Origin: Certhia americana
Taxonomy: Eukaryota; Chordata; Aves; Passeriformes; Certhiidae
Direction of reading: 5' to 3'
Length of the DNA: 64,000 nucleotides
Assembly (NCBI GenBank): GCA_018697195.1
Contig: CM031861.1
Location: forward strand, 1,848,545 to 1,912,544
Under the pieces are notes generated by a model. That model did no database searches. It was given only the letters and a program-made list of their open reading frames with translations, and had not been told where the DNA came from. A program made the translations under genes and the position numbers. Shown here one piece after another: positions 40,545 to 51,570 of the stretch. The first letter of the stretch is position 1; each line of letters starts with the position of its first letter.

Positions 40545-40911
40545 TGAATCCCCATGGAAGTGCAAATGTGTATGTGTTGATCAAGAAGGTTTGGCAGCTT
40601 GTGCACAGCTCCAAATGCTGCTGTGCAGAATCAGGAAAAGCTTGTAAGACTGCACTGCTGTCTGACATCCAGATTTCTTGTTGTTAAAGTTTTGTAATCC
40701 TGCAGCTCTGGGATCAGAGGAGCAGAGTGGGCAGGTTGTGGTGATCTGTTTGAGCAGCTTACACGGCTAATACAGCTCAATGCAAATATCCTTTGTCTCT
40801 GAAATATGAAGTTTAGAACTCTAAAATTGATGTTCTAGGAGGCAAAGTTTTCAGCATCTGTACAGAACAGGAATAAACACTGTTTCTTTCTTTTTTTTCT
40901 TTTTGCTTTAG

Positions 40912-41169
<258 letters not shown>

Positions 41170-41897
41170 TGACTACATTAGTAACTGCTCTCTTAAATTA
41201 AGATGCTGCACTTAACTTAAGCAAGGTGCTGTGGATTGTTCAAGCACTTCATTAACTGTGGTAATGTAAACTCAGCATGATTCAGAAGCAATATATTTGC
41301 AGTAGGAATGCACACAGCTGCTTACCTGAACAACATCAGGATTTATCCTTTTGATTATCTAATGCAAGAAATGAACTAGAGAGAGGAGGAGGAGGGGAAT
41401 CTGCTTACACTGGGATAGAAATCTGAATTAAAAAAACTCCTCCCTTCAGTTGTGCCTGATATTAGCAGCAGGATATGCAACTCCTAAAGTTCACGGTGAA
41501 TTTTGTTGCCAACTTGCAGTTTACCTGACTTTGTGACCCTTGTATATAAAATATACAGTGGAATTTTACCCGTTGTTCCGTGTTGTAAATGAGCAAAAGC
41601 AAACACAGTCTGTGCCTTGCAGAAGGACAGACAAATTCTGGATATGTTTAATTCTTCAGTGCCTAAATGTACAGGTCATGTTGCTTATGACAAAAAAGGA
41701 AAAGCTAGATTGTAAGATACACATTATTTGGCTATTTTTTGGTAGCATGTGTTGTAATTAGTACTGACTCCAGATTAAGAAGGTTTCTAAATGTAATGGA
41801 AGGAGTGTCATTCATTATCTGTAAAGGCATGGCAGCAAGTGAAATTTATTTCTTTTTGATTTGAATGATTTCAAATGATTTGAAATTCCCCTTTCAG

Positions 41898-41972
41898 GTA
41901 AGGGAGAGGTTACGAGTAGCACTTGAAAGATGTAGCTTATTGGAAGAAGAACTAGGTACTACACACAAAGAG
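41898..41972 (+). CDS. PPFIA1: PPFIA1 coding exon 4 (residues 178-202)
   Basis: A 75-nt exon encoding VRERLRVALERCSLLEEELG and TTHKE, a heptad-patterned helix. The acceptor is 'cctttcag' and the donor GAG|gtaagt, phase 0. The exon itself begins GTAAGG, a donor-like string that should not be mistaken for a splice site. Confidence 0.96.
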
Positions 41973-42422
41973 GTAAGTTTCTGTCTTAAAAGAAGCCTTC
42001 ATGTGTTCATTGTGGGTGTTTCAGTCAATATTTGTACAGACTAATTTATAAAGTTTCACTTTCACTTCTTCCTTTTGATTGCTTGCCAAATAGAATAATT
42101 GTTAATTTTTAACTTAGCTGCTTTGAAAGAGCAGGAGAGGAAAAAACCAAACCTCAATCTCCTGACACCCTCTCTGCCCCCCACCAAAAAAAAACCAACC
42201 AAAAGAACCCCAACCAAACCAACAAAAAGAGTTCCTGTGCCTTTAAAATAAGGGTTTGCAGTGGCATAAGGTATTTGAGTGCCCGTGCCAGATTTTATTA
42301 ATACATACCTGGCAGCAGAATCAGTAATTGTTGTTTTGCTCCCTTGCTTTTGCAGCTGTTCCTTATATTATTAGTGAGAAAGGAATTGACTTGAAACATG
42401 TGTCTGTAAACTTTTCTTTTAG

Positions 42423-42524
42423 TTAATGATTCTGAAAGAACAGAATAATCAGAAGAAAACACTTCCAGATGGTATGCTGGATATAAATCATGAACAAGAA
42501 AATACACCAACTACAAATGGGAAG
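42423..42524 (+). CDS. PPFIA1: PPFIA1 coding exon 5 (residues 203-236)
   Basis: A 102-nt exon encoding LMILKEQNNQKKTLPDG, then a less helical INHEQENTPTTNGK stretch that acts as a hinge between coiled-coil blocks. The acceptor is 'cttttag' and the donor AAG|gtacag, phase 0. The NTPTTNG tail is the variable part compared with other liprins. Confidence 0.95.
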
Positions 42525-42777
42525 GTACAGCTATATACTTTGCTTAGCTGACATCTGGTTTTTAATCATTAACTATAACATTTTAATTTTAAACCACAAT
42601 AAGATATTTTTGAGTGATTATCTAATTTAAAAGTCTTAGTTATTGAAATTTCAGCTTTTGCAGTCTGTCTAATAATAAAATTATATTTGGGGAGGGATGT
42701 TTACAAGTGAGTAACAACTTGGTTTTCAATCTTATTTGCATCATGCTAATACACTTCTTTTTTTTCCTGTCTAATAG

Positions 42778-42999
42778 AGATCCTCTGATGGTTCATTATG
42801 CCACGACGAAAACCTTGCTAAAGTGATTGAACTCCAAGACATCATAGATAAGCAAAACAAAGAGCAGACACAAATGAAAGAACGCCTCACTGCTTTGTCC
42901 AGCAGAGTAACAGAGCTGGAAGAAGATCTAGACACAGCAAGGAAAGACTTAATAAAATCTGAAGAAATGAACACAAAGTTACAGAGGGATGTACGAGAG
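42778..42999 (+). CDS. PPFIA1: PPFIA1 coding exon 6 (residues 237-310)
   Basis: A 222-nt exon from RSSDGSLCHDENLAKVIELQ through MKERLTALSSRVTELEEDLD to LQRDVRE. It is a classic leucine/glutamate heptad coiled coil. The acceptor is 'ctaatag' and the donor GAG|gtgagg, phase 0. The short DGSLCHDEN lead-in is the divergent part. Confidence 0.97.
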
Positions 43000-43705
43000 G
43001 TGAGGAAGGAACTGTCAGGATTTGGGGAGTCACAAATGCCATTACTTTATAAAGTTTTAGTCTCACTGGTGCTCAGGTGAACTTTGTTTTTGGAAGTCTT
43101 TAGTTTGATAGATGAGAAGAATTTTTTTTTTTTTTTTTTGTGACATGATGGTTGTCTGGTTTTTGTTTAAAAGATCAGTCATTTAAGAAGGTTTGTCTTC
43201 AGGATAAATATATGACTAACTAGATATTTCACTAACAGACTTAGCATTGCCCACTTCAGCATGTTCTGGAAGAGATGCTTGATCTTGTCATACATGCTCA
43301 GCTTATTAGTGATGCTTCCTTTTTTAAAAGATGCACTTGGTTGCAGAATCCTTTAATTTCAGTGGTGTGGTTGACTGTTCCTGTCACTGCTGAATCCCTA
43401 ATCTCCGGAGTCCCACATATCCTTATTAGATAGAAAGGGAGCTTAGTTAAATCCCAGAACACTCTCTGACCATCCCCAGCAAGTCAAGATCTGCTGTGTG
43501 TGTGTACCACTGGAAAGGAAAGTAGCAGACCTGTGGTGTAAGGTAATAAAGACCAGTGGTTTTTAATCATTCACTGTCTCAAAAAGCCATTTCTTTCTAC
43601 TTCATTTTCTACTGAGAAAAATAGCCTGATTTAAAAAAAAATAAATTATTTGATCACTAAATAATTATTTCTTACATTCTGGCTTCTGTCCTGTGTCTTG
43701 CCCAG

Positions 43706-43852
43706 ACTCTGGCCCAGAAGGAGGACATGGAGGAGAGAATCACCACTCTGGAGAAACGCTACCTCGCTGCACAACGTGAAGCTACATCTGTGCACGACCT
43801 CAATGATAAACTTGAAAATGAAATTGCCACTAAAGACTCCATGCACCGACAG
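43706..43852 (+). CDS. PPFIA1: PPFIA1 coding exon 7 (residues 311-359)
   Basis: A 147-nt exon: [49 protein letters not shown]. The acceptor is 'cttgcccag'. The donor CAG|gttgtg is weak, departing from the usual GTRAGT. The first two residues are Thr-Leu, where I recall vertebrate liprin-alphas having Ala-Met. The rest of the exon is near-invariant in the family. Confidence 0.95.
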
Positions 43853-44392
43853 GTTGTGGTTTCAAATGAGATGAAGTACATTTTGCTGAGCATAAAGCTA
43901 ATGGAGATAATTAATGTACATGCTGTGCTGAAGCACTTTGCTTTCAGGAAGATAAATATCAGTTGTAATGTGCTGTTATTAGTGACTGTTTTTCAGGAGC
44001 TGGAGTCATGCATTGTAGAGATTTTTACCCTGGGAATAAAGATGAGACAGCTTTACTGGGAAGAGGAAATGGTTTTGAGAAATTTAGTGCACTCCATCTT
44101 GGGGTAGCAGAGCTGTTGTCTCCCTATTAATTGTGGATTTTTAAGTTACTCTATGTGTATCCAAGCATCTTTAGTTTTGTGGGTGAGAATTACTTGTTCT
44201 GAGCTAAACTTTGAAGATTTGCATAGCATGTAGTGATTTTTACAGGCTTTTGCCTTAGTGAGAGAGGAAGTTTGACAAGTGCTTGACATTAAATAGTCCA
44301 ACTTTATAAGCCAGAAATGGTTGTTTAGCCAACCACTTTCTAACTAATCACTTCTTTAACCCTCAACACTTGCTGGCCATAACCCTGTGCAG

Positions 44393-44527
44393 AGTGAAGA
44401 TAAGAACAGGCAACTGCAAGAGCGACTGGAACTGGCTGAGCAAAAGCTGCAGCAGACCCTGAGAAAAGCTGAGACTTTGCCAGAGGTGGAGGCTGAGCTG
44501 GCACAGAGAGTGGCAGCACTTACAAAG
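44393..44527 (+). CDS. PPFIA1: PPFIA1 coding exon 8 (residues 360-404)
   Basis: A 135-nt exon: [45 protein letters not shown]. The acceptor is 'ctgtgcag' and the donor AAG|gtgagg, phase 0. It is a highly conserved coiled-coil segment shared by all liprin-alphas. Confidence 0.97.
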
Positions 44528-45650
44528 GTGAGGTGGTGGCACAGTGTCCTCAAGACTCTCTCCTCCATTGCTGTCCCACTGCAGGAAATCTGTTCCTAGT
44601 GTTGGTTTGGTTACATTTGGTTTCCAGTTTTCCCACAAATAATTCAGAAAATATTTATGTTAAATTTAATATTTATTCCTGCTTTTTTTTCTCCATTCAT
44701 CTCTCTGAAGACACTCTGATTTACTCTTTTTTGTTTTTTCCCCGTTATTTAAGTAATTTTTAATCTCTTTTTTAGTTTCTACTCTTTGGAACTTGAGTGG
44801 GTTTTCTGTTAACTCTTCTATATCATAAAAGTATCTCTCTGAATATTATTTTGGTGCTTTTTATTAAAATTATTCAACAATAGGCATAAAGTCTTCTAAG
44901 CATGTACTGTTTCTGAAAGGGAAACCTAAATTTCATCCACTGCTAGCTAAGTGAAGCAAGTGGGGAGTGAGAGAAGTTGTGGTACTACCAAATATCAAGA
45001 TTTTTAGAGGGCTGCAAAAGGAGTAATGAAATCTGAAGAATTATATTTGGTTAACTACAAGTGAGCCTTTTCAAGTGTGTGTGTACATGTTTTCTTTCAA
45101 AGCCTTAGTTTCATTTCTTTCCCTGTTATCTTTCCTGTCCCTAATTGGCTCTGTAGTCTGACCTTTTGTCTCCTGGGAGCTCTGCTGCTAAAGATGCTAA
45201 AGTTTTGGAACTTGCCACCAAGCTTAGGAAGGTAGAATTTGTACCTTAGTCCTTGTCTCTGCTTGCTGCTTTCTGCTTTGCCATGATTACTAACAAAGGG
45301 TCCCATCATCCAAGCTAGTGAGGAGAAGCTGAAAATGCACTCAGTCTTTACTTTTATTTTTATTTTTGTTTTATTTCTTGGGGACATGAATGAACTTTCC
45401 TGTTGCAAGCTCATTTGCAAATAGTAGTTGATTCATGATACTTAGGGGTGAGAGGTTTCATCATTTTGCCACTTCCCATCTGAACTCTTGCAAGGTCCTT
45501 TTGGTGACAGAAAAGCATTTGTTCTGCATTGTCCTTTACCATAAATGGCAGTTGTGCAAAGCATGTTAGAAATATCCCTGTGTCTCAGTGTTTCTGTGCT
45601 TTTGAAGCCTAAAAAAACCCACCCAAATTCTAATTTTGCTTTCAAATTGA

Positions 45651-45770
<120 letters not shown>

Positions 45771-46199
45771 TGAAAGAAAGAATCTAATCCTCTTTATTTC
45801 TCAGCTTTAAAATAAAGCCAGAGTTTAGGCTGGCTGATAGTGAGTCACTGTACTGTGGCTAACCTTAAATCTCAAGGAAAACTTGCTGAAAGTCTCCAAG
45901 GAAAGTTTGAAGCAACTTGGTGAATTAAATGACTATGGAAAAATTGGTGCCTTTTAAAAATTTTTTGATGTAGGCTTAGATTTTTAAATTTCTGATCTTG
46001 GCTCACTTATTAAAGGCAGAAGTGTCCCTTAGATTCCCTTTACAGAGCCCTGGAGGCACATGCACTGTGCTTCTGTGGAAAAATCTTACTGTTAAAGAAA
46101 ATGCATTTGGATTAAAGAAAGCTTGCTTCCTTCATAACCTGGAAATTGTCAGAAATGCTGCAAATCTGAAGTTTTTTCAGTGGCTTCTTTGTATCTCAG

Positions 46200-46331
46200 G
46201 CTAGACAGAGAGAGAAGATGAATGAAGAGCATAATAAACGTTTGTCAGAAACTGTTGATAAGCTCCTGTCTGAATCCAATGAAAGGCTCCAGCTTCATCT
46301 CAAGGAGAGGATGGCTGCCCTGGAAGATAAG
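46200..46331 (+). CDS. PPFIA1: PPFIA1 coding exon 10 (residues 433-476)
   Basis: A 132-nt exon: [44 protein letters not shown]. The acceptor is 'tatctcag' and the donor AAG|gtaaca, phase 0. The [13 protein letters not shown] block is a family signature. Confidence 0.97.
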
Positions 46332-47680
46332 GTAACAAGTCACATTCCAGTAATGAATGTGTAATTCTGGAATGATTTGTGCCTTTTGCAGTGTATCTGT
46401 AAATTCAGCAAATAAACACAAAACCCTTATTAGTAAGTAGTTGCTGTCAAGGCTCTCTTTTAGTGTGGATTTTGAAAGTATGCTCTTAAAAATAACTTTT
46501 GAGGTTGTCCCTGGGCACTGCACTGTGATGTTGAGAAGGCAGCTTTTAAGAAGCTTTATTCTTTTTCACTTGACTGGTGCAGATTGCATAAATAGGCTCA
46601 TCCAGGGTAATACAGGAAGCCTAAAGCATTGGAACTTTGACCTTTCCACTTCAGTTTCCTTTGTTTCCCACTGTACCAGTTCCCCTGAGTCATTGTGGGA
46701 TTCCTGCAATTTGCTTTCCTTCTCAGGTAGTTCATTTTGAGATTTGTTATATGAGTGTAAATGGGCTGTTCCTGCATTGTCAGTGCACATCTTGGAGCCT
46801 CCTCCTACACTCAGTTCATCTCTTCTGGTACACTTTTCACTTCTTTTCTTCCCTTCTGCTTTTGGATCTGGGTCTTTGTGGATTATTCTTCCATGTACAA
46901 CTTTAAGTTAGATCCCTTATTCTGCATCCAGCAAAGCAATGTCTTCTGAAGTGGCACTTTGCTCGGTGCTGACTTTGAATTGCTTGGTCTTGGAGTAAAA
47001 TATATTTGGTTTCTTTTATTGGAGGGTGAAATGACCATCTGGAGGAATGTTTCAGGAAAAGCTGAATGTCTTTGGCTTTAAAGTCATGGCAGTAAAATGC
47101 TTTGGAGCACAAATGGTGTTTCCAGACTCTTACTGAATGTTTGCTTCCTCTTGCATTCATGCATAATGCTTGAATAATAGGAGGTGTCTGAGGGTTGATC
47201 CTGACTCTCTCTTATCTTCCAAACCATAACTACATTTGCAAATAATGAGGAAAATCTGCTTGTCCTTTACAGTAGTTAACAGCTTCTAGAAAAGTGTTCT
47301 TGTTGAGGCTTCTAGCTCATTCTTTTATGCTAAGTTGGGAAGAAACGTGCAGGTGACATTTTAAGACTTTGAATTATTCCATAATTATTCCCTTTTTTTA
47401 CTAGTTAGACTGTGAAATGGAGCTTTAAAAGGCTGCTGTTGCTATTAAAGATTTATGGAACCAGTACTATTACTAAATCCATTATTTAGAGGGCTGTACA
47501 CCTGGAAGGATAAACCTTCAACAATAATCAAAGTGAAATGATGAAAGCAATCAAGGATCTGTAATTTCAGATGCATTTTGTGTAATGTTGGCTGCATTTT
47601 TTTTTTTGGTACTCATCATGGTTATGGTTTCAAAGTGTAAAGCGTATGAGTGACTTAATTTGTGATGCCTTTCATTTCAG

Positions 47681-47743
47681 AATTCACTTATTCGAGAAAT
47701 TGAAAATGCAAAAAAACAAATAGAAGAACTTCAGCATGAAAAG
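47681..47743 (+). CDS. PPFIA1: PPFIA1 coding exon 11 (residues 477-497)
   Basis: A 63-nt exon encoding NSLIREIENAKKQIEELQHE and K, helical and Lys/Glu-rich. The acceptor is 'catttcag' and the donor AAG|gtagac, phase 0. The exon is small, but its frame fits both neighbours. Confidence 0.93.
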
Positions 47744-48756
47744 GTAGACTCTGCATTTCTGAAATATTATCTTGGAACTTAATTGCTGCCTTGCTACATA
47801 GCAGGATCAGATTTTAATTCCTCATAAAACTTAACATTTCCTGCTCTGTTTAAGAGAAAGGAGCTGTTATTGCTTATTTTATGGTATTGTGTGCCACAAT
47901 TTTTAGGAGGATTTTATAGGTAATACATAACCTTTTAGTCCAAGACAACACACTTTTGGATATGTGAAGTGCCTGGATATGTTGGCAACTGGCCAAAGTT
48001 TGAAGATTCTGTAGAATTTTTATACTCTTGTACATATGACCTTGAACAGCAAAACCAAACAAGAAATACTTTTAATGTTGGGCATTTTTCCATAAGGTTT
48101 TCTCAAAGCATTGAATATCACGAAATGCTTGTGCAACTGCTAACTACTTTTTTTTTTTTTTTTTTAAGTTTTAAGAACTGGGGGGCAGAGGGAGAAATAT
48201 TTATTACACATGGCTGCTCCTTAGCAATAGCAGCTGCATGGTGTCCTGCTTGTCCTGGGATTGACAAGGTCCCTCTTCACAGATGTTCATTATCAGCTGC
48301 TTTTTATTTTATTTATGCTTTTGTTGTTTTCTCATTCGTTCTATTTCTCTGCTGTCAAATTCAGGGTTTCTAGAGCATATAAAGATGTCCAAATTAAGAG
48401 TGAATGCTTTTAGATCCTTTTGTGCAGAGAGCTTGGACAAATCATCTTGTTTCTTATCATCAATTATAATTAACTTAGTAGCATATGAACTAATAGCTGT
48501 TTTTAAAGTAAATATTGTCATTACTCATGTCAGGGTAGAGAGGCAACAGAATTATTCTGGGATGCCCTTTTGTGACAGTGCTGTATTGTGTGTGGCAAAA
48601 CAATGTTTAAATAGTTGAACAGTATACCTTAAAATCTGTTATTTACAAGTTTCAGAGAAATGAGGTAAAACCCCCTAAATGTAAGTTTATAAATTTGTAT
48701 TTGACACTAATTTTTTTATAAAGCATATTATATGTTTTTTCTATTTATTTTTCCAG

Positions 48757-48836
48757 GATCAACTTGCATTAAATGTTGATGCATTAAGGGCTGAAAATGA
48801 CCAAGTGAGGCTCAGAGCCACATCACTTCATCATAG
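48757..48836 (+). CDS. PPFIA1: PPFIA1 coding exon 12 (residues 498 to split codon 524)
   Basis: An 80-nt exon encoding DQLALNVDALRAENDQVRLR and ATSLHH, then two bases (AG) of a split codon. The acceptor is 'tttccag' and the donor AG|gtacca. It ends in phase 2, matching the phase of the next exon. This is near the end of the coiled-coil region. Confidence 0.94.
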
Positions 48837-49065
48837 GTACCAGCAGTAGTTTGTTTTTTTCCTATTTTCTTTAAGGTCACTATGCTAAATACAGTTTTTA
48901 TATTTAGTCATAGCTATAAAATCCAATTTTATGGAGCATATAAAGCAATTCTTATACTGCTTAAAAACAACTGGCAGTGGGATGACAAGAGGAATCCTTC
49001 GGGTGACTTTTTTTTTTTGTTTCCCTCTCCCTTTGTAAGGATGAAATGTTTGTTTTGTGTTGCAG

Positions 49066-49198
49066 CAGACCAGATTTCAGATTCCCTGGGCCACCCTCCT
49101 CTGTGGGGGACACTCACACTGACTCCTACAGCACCTCCTCCGTGCTGAGGCGGCCCCAGAAGGGGCGCCTGGCTGCTCTCAGGGACGAGCCTTCAAAG
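49066..49198 (+). CDS. PPFIA1: PPFIA1 coding exon 13 (split codon 524 to residue 568)
   Basis: A 133-nt exon giving PDFRFPGPPSSVGDTHTDSY, then STSSVLRRPQKGRLAALRDE and PSK. It starts the flexible linker after the coiled coil. The acceptor is the tandem 'tgcagcag', so the exon may start at 49066 (Ser-Arg-Pro) or 49069 (Arg-Pro), both in frame. The donor is AAG|gtaaag. The GPPSSVGD stretch is the variable part; the HTDSYSTS and RRPQKGRL parts are conserved. Confidence 0.93.
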
Positions 49199-49900
49199 GT
49201 AAAGGAGGGAAAGTACAAATAACACTGACAGCAAAACAGCTTGGTTCAGTGCATGAGGCTAATCAAGTGCAAGGAGGTTGTAGAATTGGGAGGACCTGGC
49301 AATAAACTCCTGGATTTTATAGGTCCTGTGTTATTAACTCATGAACAGCTGCTGGTCCTTTTAATTGTTAACAAGTAGGTGCAAGATTATAGTATGGAAC
49401 TCCAATTTTGCTTTGTTGGTTTATTTTTAAAATTTTATTTCTTTTTGGTGGGTTTTGGGGGTTTTTAAAATTTTGATGAGCCTGTAAAGTACAATTTGAA
49501 ACAGTCCTACTTTTGTGTCTGTACTCTAATCTGACACATTACTGTTTTGCAAACAATTTCCATTTCCTTTCAGGACACATGAGTACTCATTACATAAAAC
49601 TAATTCCATAGTTCCCATGGAATTGATAGCAAAATTCTACTGTAATTAAAAGCATGCATCGCTGAAATATGTGATGTTATAATTGACTCAATGAGTCTGT
49701 ATCTAGCAGTTAAGTGAAATTTAAAGTTTCCTACATTATAGCTTTTTTTTTAATGTTTCTCTAAACATTGCTGTCTTGATGGATGCATTCAGCATGTAAG
49801 TGGACTTTACATAAATTATTTTAAACATCTTGATAAGCAGTAGAGATGTCACGTTTTTTCCATTTGAGCTTGGATTTATTTCTTTAATGGATTCTTGTAG

Positions 49901-50124
49901 GTTCAGACCCTGAATGAGCAGGATTGGGAGCGGGCCCAGCAAGCCAGTGTGTTGGCAAATGTGGCACAAGCATTTGAGAGTGATGTGGATGTGTCTGACG
50001 TGGAGGATGACAGGGAGACCATTTTCAGCTCGGTTGATCTGCTGTCACCAAGTGGTCAGGCTGATGCTCAGACTTTGGCCATAATGCTGCAGGAACAGCT
50101 GGATGCAATCAACAAAGAGATCAG
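49901..50124 (+). CDS. PPFIA1: PPFIA1 coding exon 14 (residue 569 to split codon 643)
   Basis: A 224-nt exon: [74 protein letters not shown] plus AG of Arg. The acidic DVSDVEDD patch and [10 protein letters not shown] motif are liprin-alpha hallmarks. The acceptor is 'cttgtag' and the donor AG|gtatgg, phase 2. Confidence 0.97.
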
Positions 50125-50199
50125 GTATGGCCTGTCTGCTGTGGAGCTTTTGATAAAAATATGTTGGAAAATGGTCATTTTTCCATGGTTTTCTGCTAA

Positions 50200-50695
50200 G
50201 TACTGCTTCCCCTGTGATGGGCACTGGTGTGGCCACACCTTGAGTGCTATGTCCAGTTCTGGCCCCTCAGTTTAGGAAGGATTTTGAGATGCTTGAGTAT
50301 GTCCGGAGGAGGGCTACAAGGCTAGTGAGGGGATGGGAACACAATCCTGTGAGGAACAGCTGAGGGAGCTGGGGGCCTTCAGCCTGGAGAAAAGGAGACT
50401 CAGGGGTGACCTTATTATTCTTTACAACTCCCTGAAAGGTGGGGTTGGTCTTCTCCAGGCAGCAATGACAGAACCAGAGGACACAGTCTCAAGCACAAGG
50501 GAAATATAGGCTGGGTATTAGGAAAATGTTTTAGGAAAAAGTGATAAAGTATTGGACTTGTCTGCCCAGGGAGGTGGTGGAGTCGCCATCCCTGGATGTG
50601 GCCCTTGGTGCCATGGTCTAGTTGAGGTGTTAGGGCATGGGTTGGACTGGATGATCCTGGAGGCCTCTTCCACCCAGCGATTCTGTGATTCTTTC
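50200..50695 (+). mobile_element. CR1 LINE fragment, sense, inside the intron before exon 15
   Basis: The order is typical of CR1: 'gtcca.ttctgg', 'gaaggattttgagatgcttg', 'ggagggctacaaggctagtg', 'ggggccttcagcctggagaa', 'actcaggggtgaccttatta', 'ggaggcctcttccacccagc', ending 'gattctgtgattctttc'. The tail ends about 68 bases before the next PPFIA1 exon, so much of this short intron is transposon sequence. Confidence 0.92.
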
Positions 50696-50763
50696 AACAC
50701 CGCGTTCTATTTGCGTGGCCCTCGTTGGAACGCCACGTTCCTCTGAGGTTCTTTTTCCCTCAG

Positions 50764-50995
50764 GCTGATCCAGGAGGAGAAGGAGAACACGGAGCAGCGC
50801 GCGGAAGAGATCGAGAGCCGTGTGGGCAGCGGCGGCCTGGAGGCGCACGGCCGGTTCCGTTCGCTGGGCTCCGTGGGCCCCGCGTACGGCGCGGCCCTGG
50901 CCGGCTCCTCCCCGCCCGGCAGCGGCCGCTCCACGCCGCGCCGTGTCCCTCACAGCCCGGCCAGGGAGGTGGACAGGCTGGGCATCATGACACTG
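50764..50995 (+). CDS. PPFIA1: PPFIA1 coding exon 15 (split codon 643 to residue 720)
   Basis: A 232-nt, very GC-rich exon: [77 protein letters not shown]. It is a Ser/Pro-rich linker with conserved RSTPRR and HSPAREVDR, likely phosphorylation-rich. The acceptor is 'tttccctcag' and the donor CTG|gtgggt, phase 0. The middle (GGLEAH..GAALAG) is Gly/Ala-rich and diverges from the family sequence I know. Confidence 0.95.
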
Positions 50996-51431
50996 GTGGG
51001 TATCCACGGCCGGCGGTTCCCTCAGAAGAGCCTTCCCGTTCTCTAGGAAATGGCTTGTTTGGTTGCCCCTTCCTCTCCTGCTTACTCAGCTGTATTTTTC
51101 CTTTCTCTAGGTTTTTCTACTGCTTCCTTTCAACTTCTATAAAAAGTGTAAGATACATAATGATTAGGAAAAACGTTCAGAGCTCGAGTCTATTATTTGG
51201 TCAACATCTCGTGCCTAAGTATTTATTCCTTCTGTTGTTATGGTCTTTCTTCAGACTCCTCTTTCTAGAAGAAATGATGTTTTCTTTTCAACCACTTTCT
51301 CCCTCTGCTTTAAACTTTATTTTTAGCAGTCCACTATTCCACTAAATACTCAGCTAAAAAGTGATTTGCATGTTAATCTTGGAAGTAGGGATGGTATATA
51401 TCACTGCTGTTTGAATATTAATGAGTGCTAG

Positions 51432-51570
51432 TGTCCTGGTTTAGGCTGTTAAAGCCAGATAGGTAAAAGAAATATCTGTTAGACCTTGTAGGTGATAAAG
51501 TAGCTTAGTCTTAGGAGTTCAGAGAGTAGAAAAAGATGTTTTCTTTCTTTTGACACTCCTATGACTGCTG
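51432..51570 (+). mobile_element. Possible LTR-retrotransposon fragment
   Basis: It begins TGTCCTGGTTTAGGC, which resembles the 5' end of solo LTRs common in songbird genomes. The following bases are too diverged to assign a family, and I cannot see a matching CA-ended right border or target-site duplication. Confidence 0.3.
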
